A stretch of 64,000 nt of DNA from Pseudomonas entomophila (lineage in GTDB: Bacteria; Pseudomonadota; Gammaproteobacteria; Pseudomonadales; Pseudomonadaceae), in contig NZ_CP070982.1 of assembly GCF_018417595.1 (NCBI RefSeq), positions 5,259,001-5,323,000 on the forward strand, in the 5' to 3' direction. Shown one piece after another: positions 38,081 through 48,489 of this stretch. The notes beneath the pieces were generated by a model, which was not told the origin of the DNA, did no database searches, and saw only the letters and a program-made list of their open reading frames with translations. Every line of letters begins with the position of its first letter. The stretch's first letter is position 1. The position numbers and the translations under genes are program-made.

Positions 38081-38109
38081 TTTACAGCCATCAGGAGCGT
38101 CCGTATAGT
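38081..38109 (+). promoter_or_regulatory. Promoter of the tRNA-Leu pair
   Basis: TTTACA (38081-38086), exactly 17 bp, TATAGT (38104-38109), followed by a GC-rich GCGCACC discriminator as expected for a stringently controlled stable-RNA promoter; an AT-rich stretch lies upstream (38048-38070). Confidence 0.75.
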
Positions 38110-38189
38110 GCGCACCACAACGACGGACAACCCCGAAGTTGTAGTAGAGATGAACGGCGCTGTAAAGCATCTTGTAATCTCGAATGTGT

Positions 38190-38276
38190 GCCCAGGTGGC
38201 GGAATTGGTAGACGCGCTGGTTTCAGGTATCAGTGACTTAACGGTCGTGGAAGTTCGAGTCTTCTCCTGGGCACCA
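38190..38276 (+). tRNA. tRNA-Leu (anticodon CAG), copy 1
   Basis: 87 bases including encoded CCA. The acceptor stem GCCCAGG pairs with CCTGGGC. The anticodon stem CTGGT/ATCAG holds loop TTCAGGT (anticodon CAG). A long variable arm (class II) and GTTCGAGTC T-loop are present. Confidence 0.96.
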
Positions 38277-38363
38277 AGATTTTCAAGTAATAGATGACCA
38301 AGGATCTGTTACTACTGTGTGAAAGCGAACGTTGATCGCCTTCAGCAGATGATTCAAAGCTTT

Positions 38364-38450
38364 GCCCAGGTGGCGGAATTGGTAGACGCGCTGGTTTCAG
38401 GTATCAGTGACTTAACGGTCGTGGAAGTTCGAGTCTTCTCCTGGGCACCA
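38364..38450 (+). tRNA. tRNA-Leu (anticodon CAG), copy 2
   Basis: Identical in sequence to copy 1, 87 bases later. It shares the upstream promoter and is followed by a strong terminator. Confidence 0.96.
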
Positions 38451-38454
38451 TACA

Positions 38455-38486
38455 AAAACCCACTAGCTTGCTAGTGGGTTTTTTCT
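38455..38486 (+). terminator. Terminator after tRNA-Leu pair
   Basis: Stem AACCCACTAG / CTAGTGGGTT with CTTG loop, then TTTTC. Confidence 0.92.
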
Positions 38487-38629
38487 TGCCTGCGATTTTT
38501 ATCACCCCCTCGCCCGCCGATGATTCTCGTGCGTATTCAAGATCGAGCGCCGCGCGGGCGCCGCTCGATCTCGCAGGCCAGACAGCGTCAAGCGAACGCT
38601 CATGAATTTCCCGTAACGCGCCCATTTGA

Positions 38630-38655
38630 GAAACAATTTCGTTTACCATTGTTTC
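38630..38655. promoter_or_regulatory. Operator-like spaced inverted repeat upstream of iron-binding protein
   Basis: GAAACAAT (38630-38637), 10 bp, ATTGTTTC (38648-38655): perfect 8-bp arms, ending 33 bp before the ATG. It does not fit a Fur box well; the binding factor is unknown. Confidence 0.4.
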
Positions 38656-38688
38656 CAAATATGTAGCCGTAAGCGAGGAAGTACCCGC

Positions 38689-39702
38689 ATGACGATCCGC
38701 CCGCAACCGCTGATGCGCACCCTGGCCGCTGCACTCCTGAGCCTGGTGATTGGCGCCCCGGCCGCCCTGGCAGACGAACCTGTCACGTTGACGATGTACA
38801 ACGGCCAGCACAAGGAAATCGGCGACGCCATCGCCAAGGCCTACGAGGCCAAGACCGGTATCCATATCAATATTCGCAAGGGCAGCAGCAACCAGCTGGC
38901 CAGCCAGATCATCGAGGAAGGCGAGCGCTCGCCGGCCGATATCATCTACACCGAAGAGTCCCCCCCCCTGAACAACCTGGGTGAACTGGGCCTGCTGGCG
39001 AAGATCGACGATGCCACCGCAAACATGATGCCCAAGGAGTACGTGGGCGCCAACGGCACCTGGATGGGCATCACCGCGCGCACCCGCATCGTGGTGTTCA
39101 ACCCGAAGAAGATCGAAGAGAAAGACCTGCCGACGACCGTCATGGACTTCGCCAATCCTGAATGGGAAGGGCGCGTCGGCTACGTCCCCACCAGCGGCGC
39201 CTTCCAGGAACAGGCCGTGGCCATCCTCAAGATGCACGGGCGCGAGGCCACCGAAGAATGGCTGACGGGCCTGAAAGCCTTCGGCAAGGCCTACACCAAC
39301 AACATGGTCGCGCTGAAGGCCGTGGAAAAGGGCGAAGTGGCCGCCGTGCTGGTCAACAACTACTACTGGTATGCCCTGGAACGCGAGCGCGGCAAGCTCG
39401 ACTCCAAGCTGTACTACCTGGCCGACGGCGATGCCGGCAACCTGGTGACCATCTCCGGCGCCGCCGTGGTCAAGGCCAGCAAGCACCCGAAAGAAGCCCA
39501 GGCCCTGCTCAACTGGATGGCCAGCGAAGAAGGCCAGCGCGTGATCACTCAGACCACCGCCGAGTATCCGCTGCACAAGGGCATGGTCTCGGATCGCGGC
39601 CTGAAGCCGTTCGAGGATCTGCGCCCGCCGAAGATCTCGCCGGCCGACCTGGGCAATGCCGAGGAAGCCATCGAGCTCGAACGTGAGGTTGGCCTGCTCT
39701 GA
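38689..39702 (+). CDS. Iron(III) ABC transporter periplasmic binding protein (FbpA/HitA-like)
   Basis: 337-residue precursor with a signal peptide ending ...GAPAALADEP. The mature part has the transferrin-like bacterial fold: TLTMYNGQHKEIGDAIAKAY, GSSNQLASQIIEEG, and VLVNNYYWYALERE, whose adjacent tyrosines are the usual ferric ligands. The ATG at 38689 has AGGAA upstream; an earlier frame start lacks one. The permease gene overlaps by 1 bp (TGATG). Ferric specificity is inferred from family. Confidence 0.85.
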   Translation: MTIRPQPLMRTLAAALLSLVIGAPAALADEPVTLTMYNGQHKEIGDAIAKAYEAKTGIHINIRKGSSNQLASQIIEEGERSPADIIYTEESPPLNNLGELGLLAKIDDATANMMPKEYVGANGTWMGITARTRIVVFNPKKIEEKDLPTTVMDFANPEWEGRVGYVPTSGAFQEQAVAILKMHGREATEEWLTGLKAFGKAYTNNMVALKAVEKGEVAAVLVNNYYWYALERERGKLDSKLYYLADGDAGNLVTISGAAVVKASKHPKEAQALLNWMASEEGQRVITQTTAEYPLHKGMVSDRGLKPFEDLRPPKISPADLGNAEEAIELEREVGLL

Positions 39703-41267
39703 TGACCGCCGCCCTGCCCTCGCCCACCTTGTCGCGCTTTGTCCCGAAACGCAGGCGCCCGTCCATCTGGGTGGTACTGCCCGTGCTGTTCCTGGTGGCG
39801 ATGAGCTTGTTGCCGCTGCTGTACGTCGGGCTCAAAGCCTGGGAAGCGGGCTGGCACGAAGCCCTGCGCCTACTCTGGCGCCCCTTCGTCTGGGGGCTGC
39901 TGCGCAACACCTTGCTGCTGATGGTCGGCGTCACCGTGCTGTGCCTGCTGGCGGGCGTGGCCCTGGCCTGGCTGCTGGAGCGCAGCGACCTGCCAGGGCG
40001 CCGGCTGTGGGGCGTGGTGCTATGCCTGCCGTTCGCCGTGCCATCGTTCATCAGCAGCTTCACCTGGGTGTCGCTGAGCTCGGATTTCGAAGGGTTGGGC
40101 GGGGCAATCCTGGTCATGGCGCTGTCGAAGTACCCGTTGGTATTCCTCCCGGTGGCCGCCACCCTGCGCAACCTCGACACTTCGCTCGAAGAGTCGGCGC
40201 GCACCCTGGGCTGCACCCGCTGGGGCGTGTTCCACAAGATCACCTTGCCGCTACTGTGGCCGTCGATGCTCGGCGGCGCGCTGTTGATCGCCCTGCACAT
40301 GCTGGTGGAGTTCGGCGCCTTGTCGATCCTTGGGCTGCAGACATTCACCACGGCGATCTACCAGCAGTTCGAGCTGGAGTTCAGCAACGCCAACGCAGCC
40401 ATGCTCTCCGCGGTGCTGCTGGCGCTTTGCCTGGTGATGCTGTGGCTGGAGTTGCGAGTACGCGGCAAGGCACGGCATGTGCGTATTGGCCAAGGCGTGG
40501 CGCGTCGTGCGCAGCCAGTACGCCTGCGTGCCTGGATGCCACTCGGGCAGCTGTTCTGCCTGGCGCTGGCAGTACTGGGCAGCGGCATTCCACTGGCCAT
40601 GCTGGGCTACTGGCTGAGCGTGGGTTCGTCGGCGGCCTTCCCGGTGGCGGCGATCAGCAAAGCGTTGCTGACCTCGCTGTCGGTGTCGCTGGGCGGCGCC
40701 GGATTCTGCGTGCTGCTGGCCTTGCCGATCAGCTTCCTGGTGGTGCGCTACAAAGGTCGCCTGGCGATCTGGGCCGAACGCCTGCCATACCTGCTGCATG
40801 CCCTGCCCGGCCTGGTGATCGCGCTGACGCTGGTGTTCTTCGCACTGCACTATGTGCCGGCGCTGTACCAGACCACCGCGCTGCTGATCCTGGCCTATGC
40901 CCTGTTGTTCCTGCCGTTGGCGCAGTCGCCGGTGCGTACCGCGCTGAACAAGGCCTCGCCGACCTTGGAGGAAGCTGCGCGCACCCTGGGCGCCAGCAGC
41001 TTCGCGGCGTTCTGTCGGGTGACCTTGCCCATCATCTTCCCGGCGATGGCGGCGGCCTTTGCCCTGGTGTTCCTGGATGCGATGAAGGAGCTGACCGCCA
41101 CCCTGCTGCTCAGCCCAACCGGCATGACCACCCTGGCCACCGAGGTGTGGGCGCACACCGCCAATGTCGAATTCGCGGCGGCGGCGCCTTATGCGGCGCT
41201 ACTGATCGTGGTGTCGGGGTTGCCGGTATACCTGCTGACCACGCGAATGTACCTGAACAAGGCTTGA
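39702..41267 (+). CDS. Iron(III) ABC transporter permease (FbpB/HitB-like)
   Basis: 521-residue permease with about twelve hydrophobic segments in two fused halves. Each half carries an EAA loop: LEESARTLGCTRWGVFHKIT and LEEAARTLGASSFAAFCRVT. This duplicated architecture is the FbpB/SfuB type. It overlaps the binding protein gene. No ATP-binding subunit follows; the next gene is an opposite-strand chemoreceptor, so the ATPase must be encoded elsewhere. Confidence 0.88.
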   Translation: MTAALPSPTLSRFVPKRRRPSIWVVLPVLFLVAMSLLPLLYVGLKAWEAGWHEALRLLWRPFVWGLLRNTLLLMVGVTVLCLLAGVALAWLLERSDLPGRRLWGVVLCLPFAVPSFISSFTWVSLSSDFEGLGGAILVMALSKYPLVFLPVAATLRNLDTSLEESARTLGCTRWGVFHKITLPLLWPSMLGGALLIALHMLVEFGALSILGLQTFTTAIYQQFELEFSNANAAMLSAVLLALCLVMLWLELRVRGKARHVRIGQGVARRAQPVRLRAWMPLGQLFCLALAVLGSGIPLAMLGYWLSVGSSAAFPVAAISKALLTSLSVSLGGAGFCVLLALPISFLVVRYKGRLAIWAERLPYLLHALPGLVIALTLVFFALHYVPALYQTTALLILAYALLFLPLAQSPVRTALNKASPTLEEAARTLGASSFAAFCRVTLPIIFPAMAAAFALVFLDAMKELTATLLLSPTGMTTLATEVWAHTANVEFAAAAPYAALLIVVSGLPVYLLTTRMYLNKA

Positions 41268-41284
41268 CCAGGCGACACCGCACG

Positions 41285-41311
41285 GTAGGAGCGGCCTTGT
41301 GCCGCTCCTAC
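41285..41311. repeat. Short REP-like hairpin
   Basis: GTAGGAGCGGC-CTTGT-GCCGCTCCTAC, a minimal palindrome of the GGAGCGGC family between convergent genes. Confidence 0.65.
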
Positions 41312-41330
41312 AGGTAACCGCATCCCACCC

Positions 41331-43265
41331 TCAGGCCCGGAACTGCCCCAGGCTGGCCCGCAACTGCGCCGCCAGGTCATCCAGCACCTTGCTGCTGGCC
41401 GTCGTCTGCATCACCACCTCGGCTGAACGCTCGGCCTGGGCATGGATGGTCTCCACCCGCCCACGCACCGCCTGCGCGCCACTGGCCTGTTGCTCGGCCG
41501 CACGGGTGGCCAGGCCGATCGCCGCATGCACCTGCTCCACCGCCGCCTGCACCGATTGCTGGCGCCGCTCGTTGTCACGCAGCACCAGCAAGCCTTCACT
41601 GGCCTGGCGCCCGGCCTGGCTGATGGTGGCCACGGCCTCCTTCGCGCCCTGCTGCAACGCGACGATGTGCGACTGGATATCGCCGGTGGAACTCTGGGTC
41701 TTGCTCGCCAGCGCCCGCACCTCATCGGCCACCACGGCGAATCCACGCCCGGTCTCACCCGCGCGCGCCGCCTCGATGGCGGCGTTGAGCGCCAGCAGGT
41801 TGGTCTGCTCGGCAATACCGTGGATCACCGTCAGCACGACTTCGATCTGCTCGCTCTGCTTGGCCAACCGCTCGATCACTTGCGAGCCGGTTTCCACCTC
41901 ACCCGCCAGGTTCTCGATCAATCGCGCCAGCTGAGTGGAGGCGCGGCTGTTCTCATCGGTGGCCTGACGAATGTCCACCACCTGCTGCAGCGCGGCCTGC
42001 ATCGCATGGCTCTCGGCCTGCGCTTCGTCCGCCATGCTCGACAGGTCGCGCAGGCTGGCGGCCACCTCATCACGCTGCAAGGCCGCAGCAGCATCGGCGC
42101 CGGCATTGCGCTGAGCCATACTGCCGATCTCCACGCCAGTGCGCTGCGCCACTTCACCGGCCTCACGGACTATAGGCTGCAGTTTGTCGACGAAACGGTT
42201 CACCGCAGAGGCCATGTCACCGATCTCGTCACGGCTGTCCAGCTTGACGCGCTTGGTCAGGTCGCCCTCCCCGGCGGCCAGGTCATTCAGCGCGGCGATC
42301 AGCAGCCGCAACTTGTTCACCACCCGATGGCCCAGCACCACCGCCACCACCAGCAGCACACCCAGCCCGACCAGTACCAAGCCCAGGCCGATGCGCCAGC
42401 GCAGCTCGCCGGCCGCATCACGCACGGTCTGCGCGGTGTTGGCCTGCATGGCCGTGGCGCTGTTCTGCGCGGTTTCCAGGCGTGCCCGCAACGCTTTGCC
42501 GCTGTCGGCGGCGGCGGCCACCAGGCTGTCGCCGACCAGCTGTTCACCACTGGCGATCAGTGCCGCGAAACGCTGGTCGAGGGCCTTCAGTTCCTGGTCG
42601 ACACCGGCCGTGGAAACACCCATCAGCACCTTGCCGATCTCGGCACCGTTGGGGCTGATCGAGGCTTCGACGAAGTACACCGAAGGGTCCTTGCGCGCCG
42701 CGTCCAGCACCTTGTCCAGCGCCCGCTCGCCCTGGCCCTTGTCCATCAGTGCCTGGTTGATCGGGTTCTGCCGGTTGAGGTAGCGGGTCAGGTGCTGGCC
42801 CTGCGCATCGTCGTAGATCACGAACAGTACGTTGGGGTTGCGCTGGGCGCGCCGGGCGAAGTCCGAGAGCGTCGGCACATCGTTGTCCCAGATGGCACGC
42901 GGCGCCACGGAGGCGAGCAACTCGGCCATGTCGTTGGCCGAATCCTTCAGGTTCTTCTCCAGGGTCGCGCGCAGTTGCTGCTGCTCGCTCTGCAACCGCT
43001 CGGAAAGACCGGCGCTCAAACGCTGACGGGTGCTGGCCGACAGGCTGTCGAGCCCGGTGCGCACATCTTGCCCGGCTTGCTCAAGCTCCGTGGCCAGTTT
43101 GCGACTGTCATTGCCCAGCCGCTCCCCCAGATCGGCCTCCAGGGCCGTCACCGTGCTCCGCGTCAGTGCAACGGCAACCAGCACCTGCACCAGAAGAGCG
43201 ATACCAAGCGCAACAAACACAGGCCGCAAGAGGCGGCTTCGTAACAGTGAAAGGATGGCAGACAC
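41331..43265 (-). CDS. Methyl-accepting chemotaxis protein
   Basis: About 644 residues from the GTG at 43265 (GAGG upstream); an ATG at 43307 is the alternative. The N-terminal transmembrane helix (about 13-36) and a second one ([20 protein letters not shown]) bracket a ~260-residue, mostly helical periplasmic sensor. A HAMP domain follows ([20 protein letters not shown]). The cytoplasmic tip [20 protein letters not shown] is the CheA/CheW-binding hairpin. There is no C-terminal CheR pentapeptide. Ligand unknown. Confidence 0.9.
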   Translation of the reverse strand: MSAILSLLRSRLLRPVFVALGIALLVQVLVAVALTRSTVTALEADLGERLGNDSRKLATELEQAGQDVRTGLDSLSASTRQRLSAGLSERLQSEQQQLRATLEKNLKDSANDMAELLASVAPRAIWDNDVPTLSDFARRAQRNPNVLFVIYDDAQGQHLTRYLNRQNPINQALMDKGQGERALDKVLDAARKDPSVYFVEASISPNGAEIGKVLMGVSTAGVDQELKALDQRFAALIASGEQLVGDSLVAAAADSGKALRARLETAQNSATAMQANTAQTVRDAAGELRWRIGLGLVLVGLGVLLVVAVVLGHRVVNKLRLLIAALNDLAAGEGDLTKRVKLDSRDEIGDMASAVNRFVDKLQPIVREAGEVAQRTGVEIGSMAQRNAGADAAAALQRDEVAASLRDLSSMADEAQAESHAMQAALQQVVDIRQATDENSRASTQLARLIENLAGEVETGSQVIERLAKQSEQIEVVLTVIHGIAEQTNLLALNAAIEAARAGETGRGFAVVADEVRALASKTQSSTGDIQSHIVALQQGAKEAVATISQAGRQASEGLLVLRDNERRQQSVQAAVEQVHAAIGLATRAAEQQASGAQAVRGRVETIHAQAERSAEVVMQTTASSKVLDDLAAQLRASLGQFRA

Positions 43266-43387
43266 GTTGTAACCCTCGTGTTTCTGGCGCCATTGCTTTG
43301 ATGGCATCTTCAGAAATTTCTTACAGCAAGGGTTGTGCCGAAGGCAGCAGGTAAAAATGCCAGGATCAGTGGCGTCAATACCGACCC

Positions 43388-43452
43388 TTCCGCGGGCAAG
43401 CCCGCTCCCACAGGTTTAGCGCTGCCTCTGTGGGAGCGGGCTTGCCCGCGAA
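43388..43452. repeat. REP pair (GCAAGCCCGC subtype)
   Basis: Arms 43388-43413 and 43428-43452, spaced by TTTAGCGCTGCCTC. It lies between the purA terminator and the start of the chemoreceptor gene. Confidence 0.83.
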
Positions 43453-43475
43453 AGGACCGATACAGGTATGGCACA

Positions 43476-43516
43476 GAAAAGAAAAACGCCGCGCCCCTTG
43501 CGGGAGCGCGGCGTTC
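43476..43516 (-). terminator. Terminator of purA
   Basis: Minus strand AACGCCGCGC / GCGCGGCGTT stem (loop TCCCGCAAGGG) followed by TTTTCTTTTC. Confidence 0.92.
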
Positions 43517-43538
43517 AATCAGCTACCGAAGCGGCCGA

Positions 43539-44846
<1,308 letters not shown>

Positions 44847-44887
44847 TCACGCAAACTTGGTTGCCGGCCCACTGCCGGCGAAGAATC

Positions 44888-46075
44888 TCAATGGGTCAGC
44901 GGCAGAACCTGCCAGCGCCCGTCTTGCTGAATCAATTGCCGATCACAATCCGCCTCGAGAGCAGCACTCAGCGGTTGGCCAGGCAGGGCCTGGACCACAC
45001 GCTGGCCCTCGTTGCGCAACTGGCAGACCTGCTGCCAGAGGGCCGCATCGCTGCTGTCGGGCATCCAGATGCCGCCAGCAGGCAATACGACCTCCGCTCG
45101 CCCCAGTGTGACCAGGGTCTTCAAATCCGTGGAGAAACCGGTGGCCGGGCGCGCCCGGCCAAAATCAGCGCCGATGTCGTCGTAGCGGCCACCCTGGGCG
45201 ATCGATTGCCCCTCGCCCGGCACGAACACGGCGAACACCACGCCGGTGTGATAGTGGTAGCCGCGCAGCTCGCCGAGGTCGAAGTACAGTGGCAGGTCCG
45301 GGTAGCGCGACGCCAGGCGATCGGCGATCGCCAGCAGGTCGTCCAGCGCCGCCAGCACGCTGGCCGGGGCACGGCCCAGGCGCACGCGGGCCTCGGCCAG
45401 CACTTCACGGCCACCGCACAGCTCGCACAGCGCACGCAGCATGTTGCCCAGGTCTTTCGGCAGGTCGGCGGTCAGTGCCTGCACTTCGTCGACCGCCTTG
45501 CGCTGCAGGGCGTCGAACAACTGTTGCTCAACCGCACCGGACAGGCCAGCGGCACGGGCCAGGCCGCGGTAGATACCGACATGGCCGAGGTCCATGTGCA
45601 CATCCGGCACATCGGTCAGTTGCAGCGTGGCGAGCATCAGGCTGATGACTTCGACATCGCTGGTGGGGCTGGCATCGCCGTACAGCTCGGCGCCCAGTTG
45701 GATCGGGCTGCGCGAGGTGGACAGGGCACGCGGTTGCGCGTGCAGCACGCTACCGGCATAGCACAGGCGGCTAGGGCCTTCACGGCGCAGGGTGTGGGCA
45801 TCGATGCGCGCCACCTGCGGGGTGAAGTCGGCACGGAAGCCCATCAGACGCCCGGATTGTGGGTCGACGACCTTGAAGGTGCGCTGGTCCAGGTCCTGGC
45901 CGGCGCCGGTGAGCAGCGACTCCAGGTACTCGATATGGGGTGTGACAACCAGCTCGTATCCCCAGCTCTGGAACAGGTCCAACACCTGCCGACGCGCGAT
46001 CTCGATGCGCGCAGCCTCAGGTGGCAGTACTTCCTCGATGCCATCTGGCAAAAGCCAGCGGTCTACCGTTGCCAT
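44888..46075 (-). CDS. hisZ: ATP phosphoribosyltransferase regulatory subunit
   Basis: 395-residue histidyl-tRNA-synthetase paralogue that activates the short form of His[21 protein letters not shown] is the family start; class II motifs are present ([29 protein letters not shown]). The catalytic motif 3 of a true synthetase is degraded. The position between hflC and purA is typical of pseudomonads. The frame runs upstream to 46228 but without a better start. Confidence 0.93.
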   Translation of the reverse strand: MATVDRWLLPDGIEEVLPPEAARIEIARRQVLDLFQSWGYELVVTPHIEYLESLLTGAGQDLDQRTFKVVDPQSGRLMGFRADFTPQVARIDAHTLRREGPSRLCYAGSVLHAQPRALSTSRSPIQLGAELYGDASPTSDVEVISLMLATLQLTDVPDVHMDLGHVGIYRGLARAAGLSGAVEQQLFDALQRKAVDEVQALTADLPKDLGNMLRALCELCGGREVLAEARVRLGRAPASVLAALDDLLAIADRLASRYPDLPLYFDLGELRGYHYHTGVVFAVFVPGEGQSIAQGGRYDDIGADFGRARPATGFSTDLKTLVTLGRAEVVLPAGGIWMPDSSDAALWQQVCQLRNEGQRVVQALPGQPLSAALEADCDRQLIQQDGRWQVLPLTH

Positions 46076-46243
46076 TACGCCATTTCCCCTTTGGTCCGGG
46101 CGGCCTGCCTGGCGGCGAGCCTTGAGTGAAACGGATCCTGGCGGACAGCAGCGGGCAGGACCGAGCCCAGCGCAGCCACCGTTACCAACATCCTCGAATA
46201 CCTTGCGCCGGGGCCGCTCTCGGGCCAATGAACCTTACAGACG

Positions 46244-46268
46244 CAAAAAAGCCGGGAATTTCCCGGCT
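46244..46268 (-). terminator. Terminator after hflC
   Basis: Minus strand AGCCGGGAA/TTCCCGGCT stem followed by TTTTTTGCG. It lies between hflC and hisZ, so hisZ-purA must have its own promoter in the 270-bp gap or rely on read-through. Confidence 0.88.
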
Positions 46269-46345
46269 GACTCATCATACACCCCTTTTCGCTCGGGATG
46301 CACCCCGCCTGGCATTTTAGCAGCCGGGCGGGGGCACTCATCGCG

Positions 46346-47215
46346 TCAGGGCTTGCTCTTGTCCAGGTAGCGGAAGAACTCGTTCTTCGCATCCAGGACC
46401 AGCACGTCGCTCTTGCTGGAGAAGCTTTCGCGGTACGCCTGCAGGCTACGGTAGAACGCGTAGAAATCAGCGTCCTGCGTATAGGCTTTAGCATAGATGG
46501 CAGCCGACTGGGCATCGCCATCACCGCGGGTCTCTTCCGCCTCACGATATGCCTCGGCCAGCAGCACACGGCGCTGACGATCAGCGTCGGCACGAATACC
46601 TTCGGCCAGCTCGTTACCCTTGGCGCGGTGCTCGCGGGCCTCACGTTCACGCTCGGTGCTCATACGGTCGAACACGCTGCGGTTGACTTCCTTGGGCAGG
46701 TCGATGGCCTTGACGCGAACGTCGACCACTTCGATACCCAGCTCCTTGCTGGCCATGCGGTTCAGCGAAGCAGTGATGTCGCTCATCAGCGCGTCACGCT
46801 CACCGGAAACCACTTCGTGCAGGGTGCGCTTACCGAACTGGTCACGCAGGCCGCTTTCCAGACGACGCGACAGACGCTCGTCAGCGATCTGCTTCATGCC
46901 CGAGGTGGCGGTATAGAAGCGCTCGGCGTCCTTGACCCGCCACTTGGCGTAGGCGTCGACCATCACTGCTTTCTTCTCCAGCGTCAGGAAACGCTGGGTC
47001 GGGGCATCGAGGGTCATCAGGCGGGCGTCGAACTTGCGCACCTGGTTCACGTACGGGACCTTCACGTGCAGGCCAGGTTGGACGTCAGCCTTGACCACGC
47101 GACCGAACTGCAGCAATACCGCGCGTTCGGTTTGCGAGACGATATAGAAGCAGTTCCAGGCGACAACCCCAAGTACCACGGCGCCGATCAGGGCGAACAG
47201 CGATTTATTGCTCAT
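46346..47215 (-). CDS. hflC: HflC, SPFH-family modulator of FtsH
   Basis: 289-residue inner-membrane protein: an N-terminal helix (LFALIGAVVLGVVAWNCFYIV) then the periplasmic SPFH/band-7 domain (VSQTERAVLLQFGRVVKADV). It forms with HflK the large HflKC cage around the FtsH protease. The ATG overlaps the hflK stop by one base (TGATG), indicating coupled synthesis. Confidence 0.96.
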   Translation of the reverse strand: MSNKSLFALIGAVVLGVVAWNCFYIVSQTERAVLLQFGRVVKADVQPGLHVKVPYVNQVRKFDARLMTLDAPTQRFLTLEKKAVMVDAYAKWRVKDAERFYTATSGMKQIADERLSRRLESGLRDQFGKRTLHEVVSGERDALMSDITASLNRMASKELGIEVVDVRVKAIDLPKEVNRSVFDRMSTEREREAREHRAKGNELAEGIRADADRQRRVLLAEAYREAEETRGDGDAQSAAIYAKAYTQDADFYAFYRSLQAYRESFSSKSDVLVLDAKNEFFRYLDKSKP

Positions 47216-48393
47216 CAGCGGCTCTCCCTGGAACGCAGCGGCGGTTGTTGTTGCAGGTCTTGCGCGCTACGCGCGGCGGCGTCGTTGACCGACGGCGATA
47301 CACTGCTGACCGGCGCTGCACTGCTGCGGCTGCCTTCGACCATCTTGTCCAGTGGCAAGTAGAGCAGATTGTTCTGCCCGTCCTTGGCGGTTACCAGGAC
47401 CTTGCTGGAGTTGCTGTAGACCTCCTGCATGGTTTCCAGGTAGAGGCGCTGGCGAGTGACCTCGGGTGCCTTGCGGTATTCGGCGACCAGTTTGGTGAAG
47501 CGGTCAGCCTCACCCTTGGCACGGGCGATGACTTCGTCGCGGTAGCCGTTGGCGTCCTCGATGATGCGCTGGGCCTGACCACGGGCCTCGGGCACCACGC
47601 CATTGGCGTAGGATTCGGCCTGGTTGCGGGCACGCTGCTCGTCTTCACGGGCGCGGATCACGTCGTCGAAGGCTTCCTGCACTTCACGCGGGGCTGCCGC
47701 GCTCTGTACGTTGACCTGGGTGACGGTGATACCGGTGCGGTACGTGTCGAGGAAGCGCTGCAGACGCTCGCGGATGTCCACGGCCATCTGCTCGCGACCT
47801 TCGGTCAGCACCTGGTCCATCGAAGTGGAGCCCACCACGTGGCGCAGGGCGCTGTCGGTGGCATGCTGCAGACTGACTTCCGGCTGGTCGACGTTGAGCA
47901 CGAAGTCCTGCAGATTGCTGATGCGGTATTGCACGGTCAGCGGCACCTCGACGATGTTCTCGTCCTCGGTGAGCATCTGCCCCTGCTTGGTGTAGGCCCG
48001 CTCGCGGGTCACGTTTTCCATGTACTTGCGGTCGATCGGCGGGAAATAGATATTCAGGCCGGGGCCGACGGTCTCGTAGTACTTGCCGAAGCGCAGCACC
48101 ACGGCCTGCTCCTGCTCGTCCACCACGTACACGGCGCTGTACAGCCAGATCGCCGCCAGCACCGCCAGGCCAACGCCCAGCAGGCCGAAGCCGCCACCCT
48201 TGCCGATATTGCGGTCACCGCCGCTGCGTTTCTTGCCACTGCCGAACATGCCGTTCAGGCTGTCCTGCAGCTTGCGGAAGGCCTCGTCGAGATCCGGTGG
48301 ACCTTTCTTGTCGCCACCACCGCCGCCGCCATTACGGCGACCGCCCCAGGGATCCTGATTGTTCGAGTTGCCACCCGGCTCGTTCCAAGCCAT
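47215..48393 (-). CDS. hflK: HflK, SPFH-family modulator of FtsH
   Basis: 392-residue partner of HflC. It has a Gly/Asn-rich cytoplasmic start (MAWNEPGGNSNNQDPWGG), one transmembrane helix near residues 70-90 and the band-7 domain (VVDEQEQAVVLRFGKYYETV). The C-terminal tail is rich in Ser/Ala/Gln. The ATG at 48393 is the family start. Confidence 0.96.
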   Translation of the reverse strand: MAWNEPGGNSNNQDPWGGRRNGGGGGGDKKGPPDLDEAFRKLQDSLNGMFGSGKKRSGGDRNIGKGGGFGLLGVGLAVLAAIWLYSAVYVVDEQEQAVVLRFGKYYETVGPGLNIYFPPIDRKYMENVTRERAYTKQGQMLTEDENIVEVPLTVQYRISNLQDFVLNVDQPEVSLQHATDSALRHVVGSTSMDQVLTEGREQMAVDIRERLQRFLDTYRTGITVTQVNVQSAAAPREVQEAFDDVIRAREDEQRARNQAESYANGVVPEARGQAQRIIEDANGYRDEVIARAKGEADRFTKLVAEYRKAPEVTRQRLYLETMQEVYSNSSKVLVTAKDGQNNLLYLPLDKMVEGSRSSAAPVSSVSPSVNDAAARSAQDLQQQPPLRSRESR

Positions 48394-48489
48394 AGCGCTC
48401 TCCATCTGATAAAGCAAAGACGCGCCCACGGCGCGCCGTCCAATGCTACAGAATGCCTGTCACCGCTGCCCGCCGACCTCGACGGGCAT

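Noticed and set aside
38630..38655. Fur box
   Set aside because: The inverted repeat has a 10-bp spacer and does not match the GATAAT hexamer pattern.
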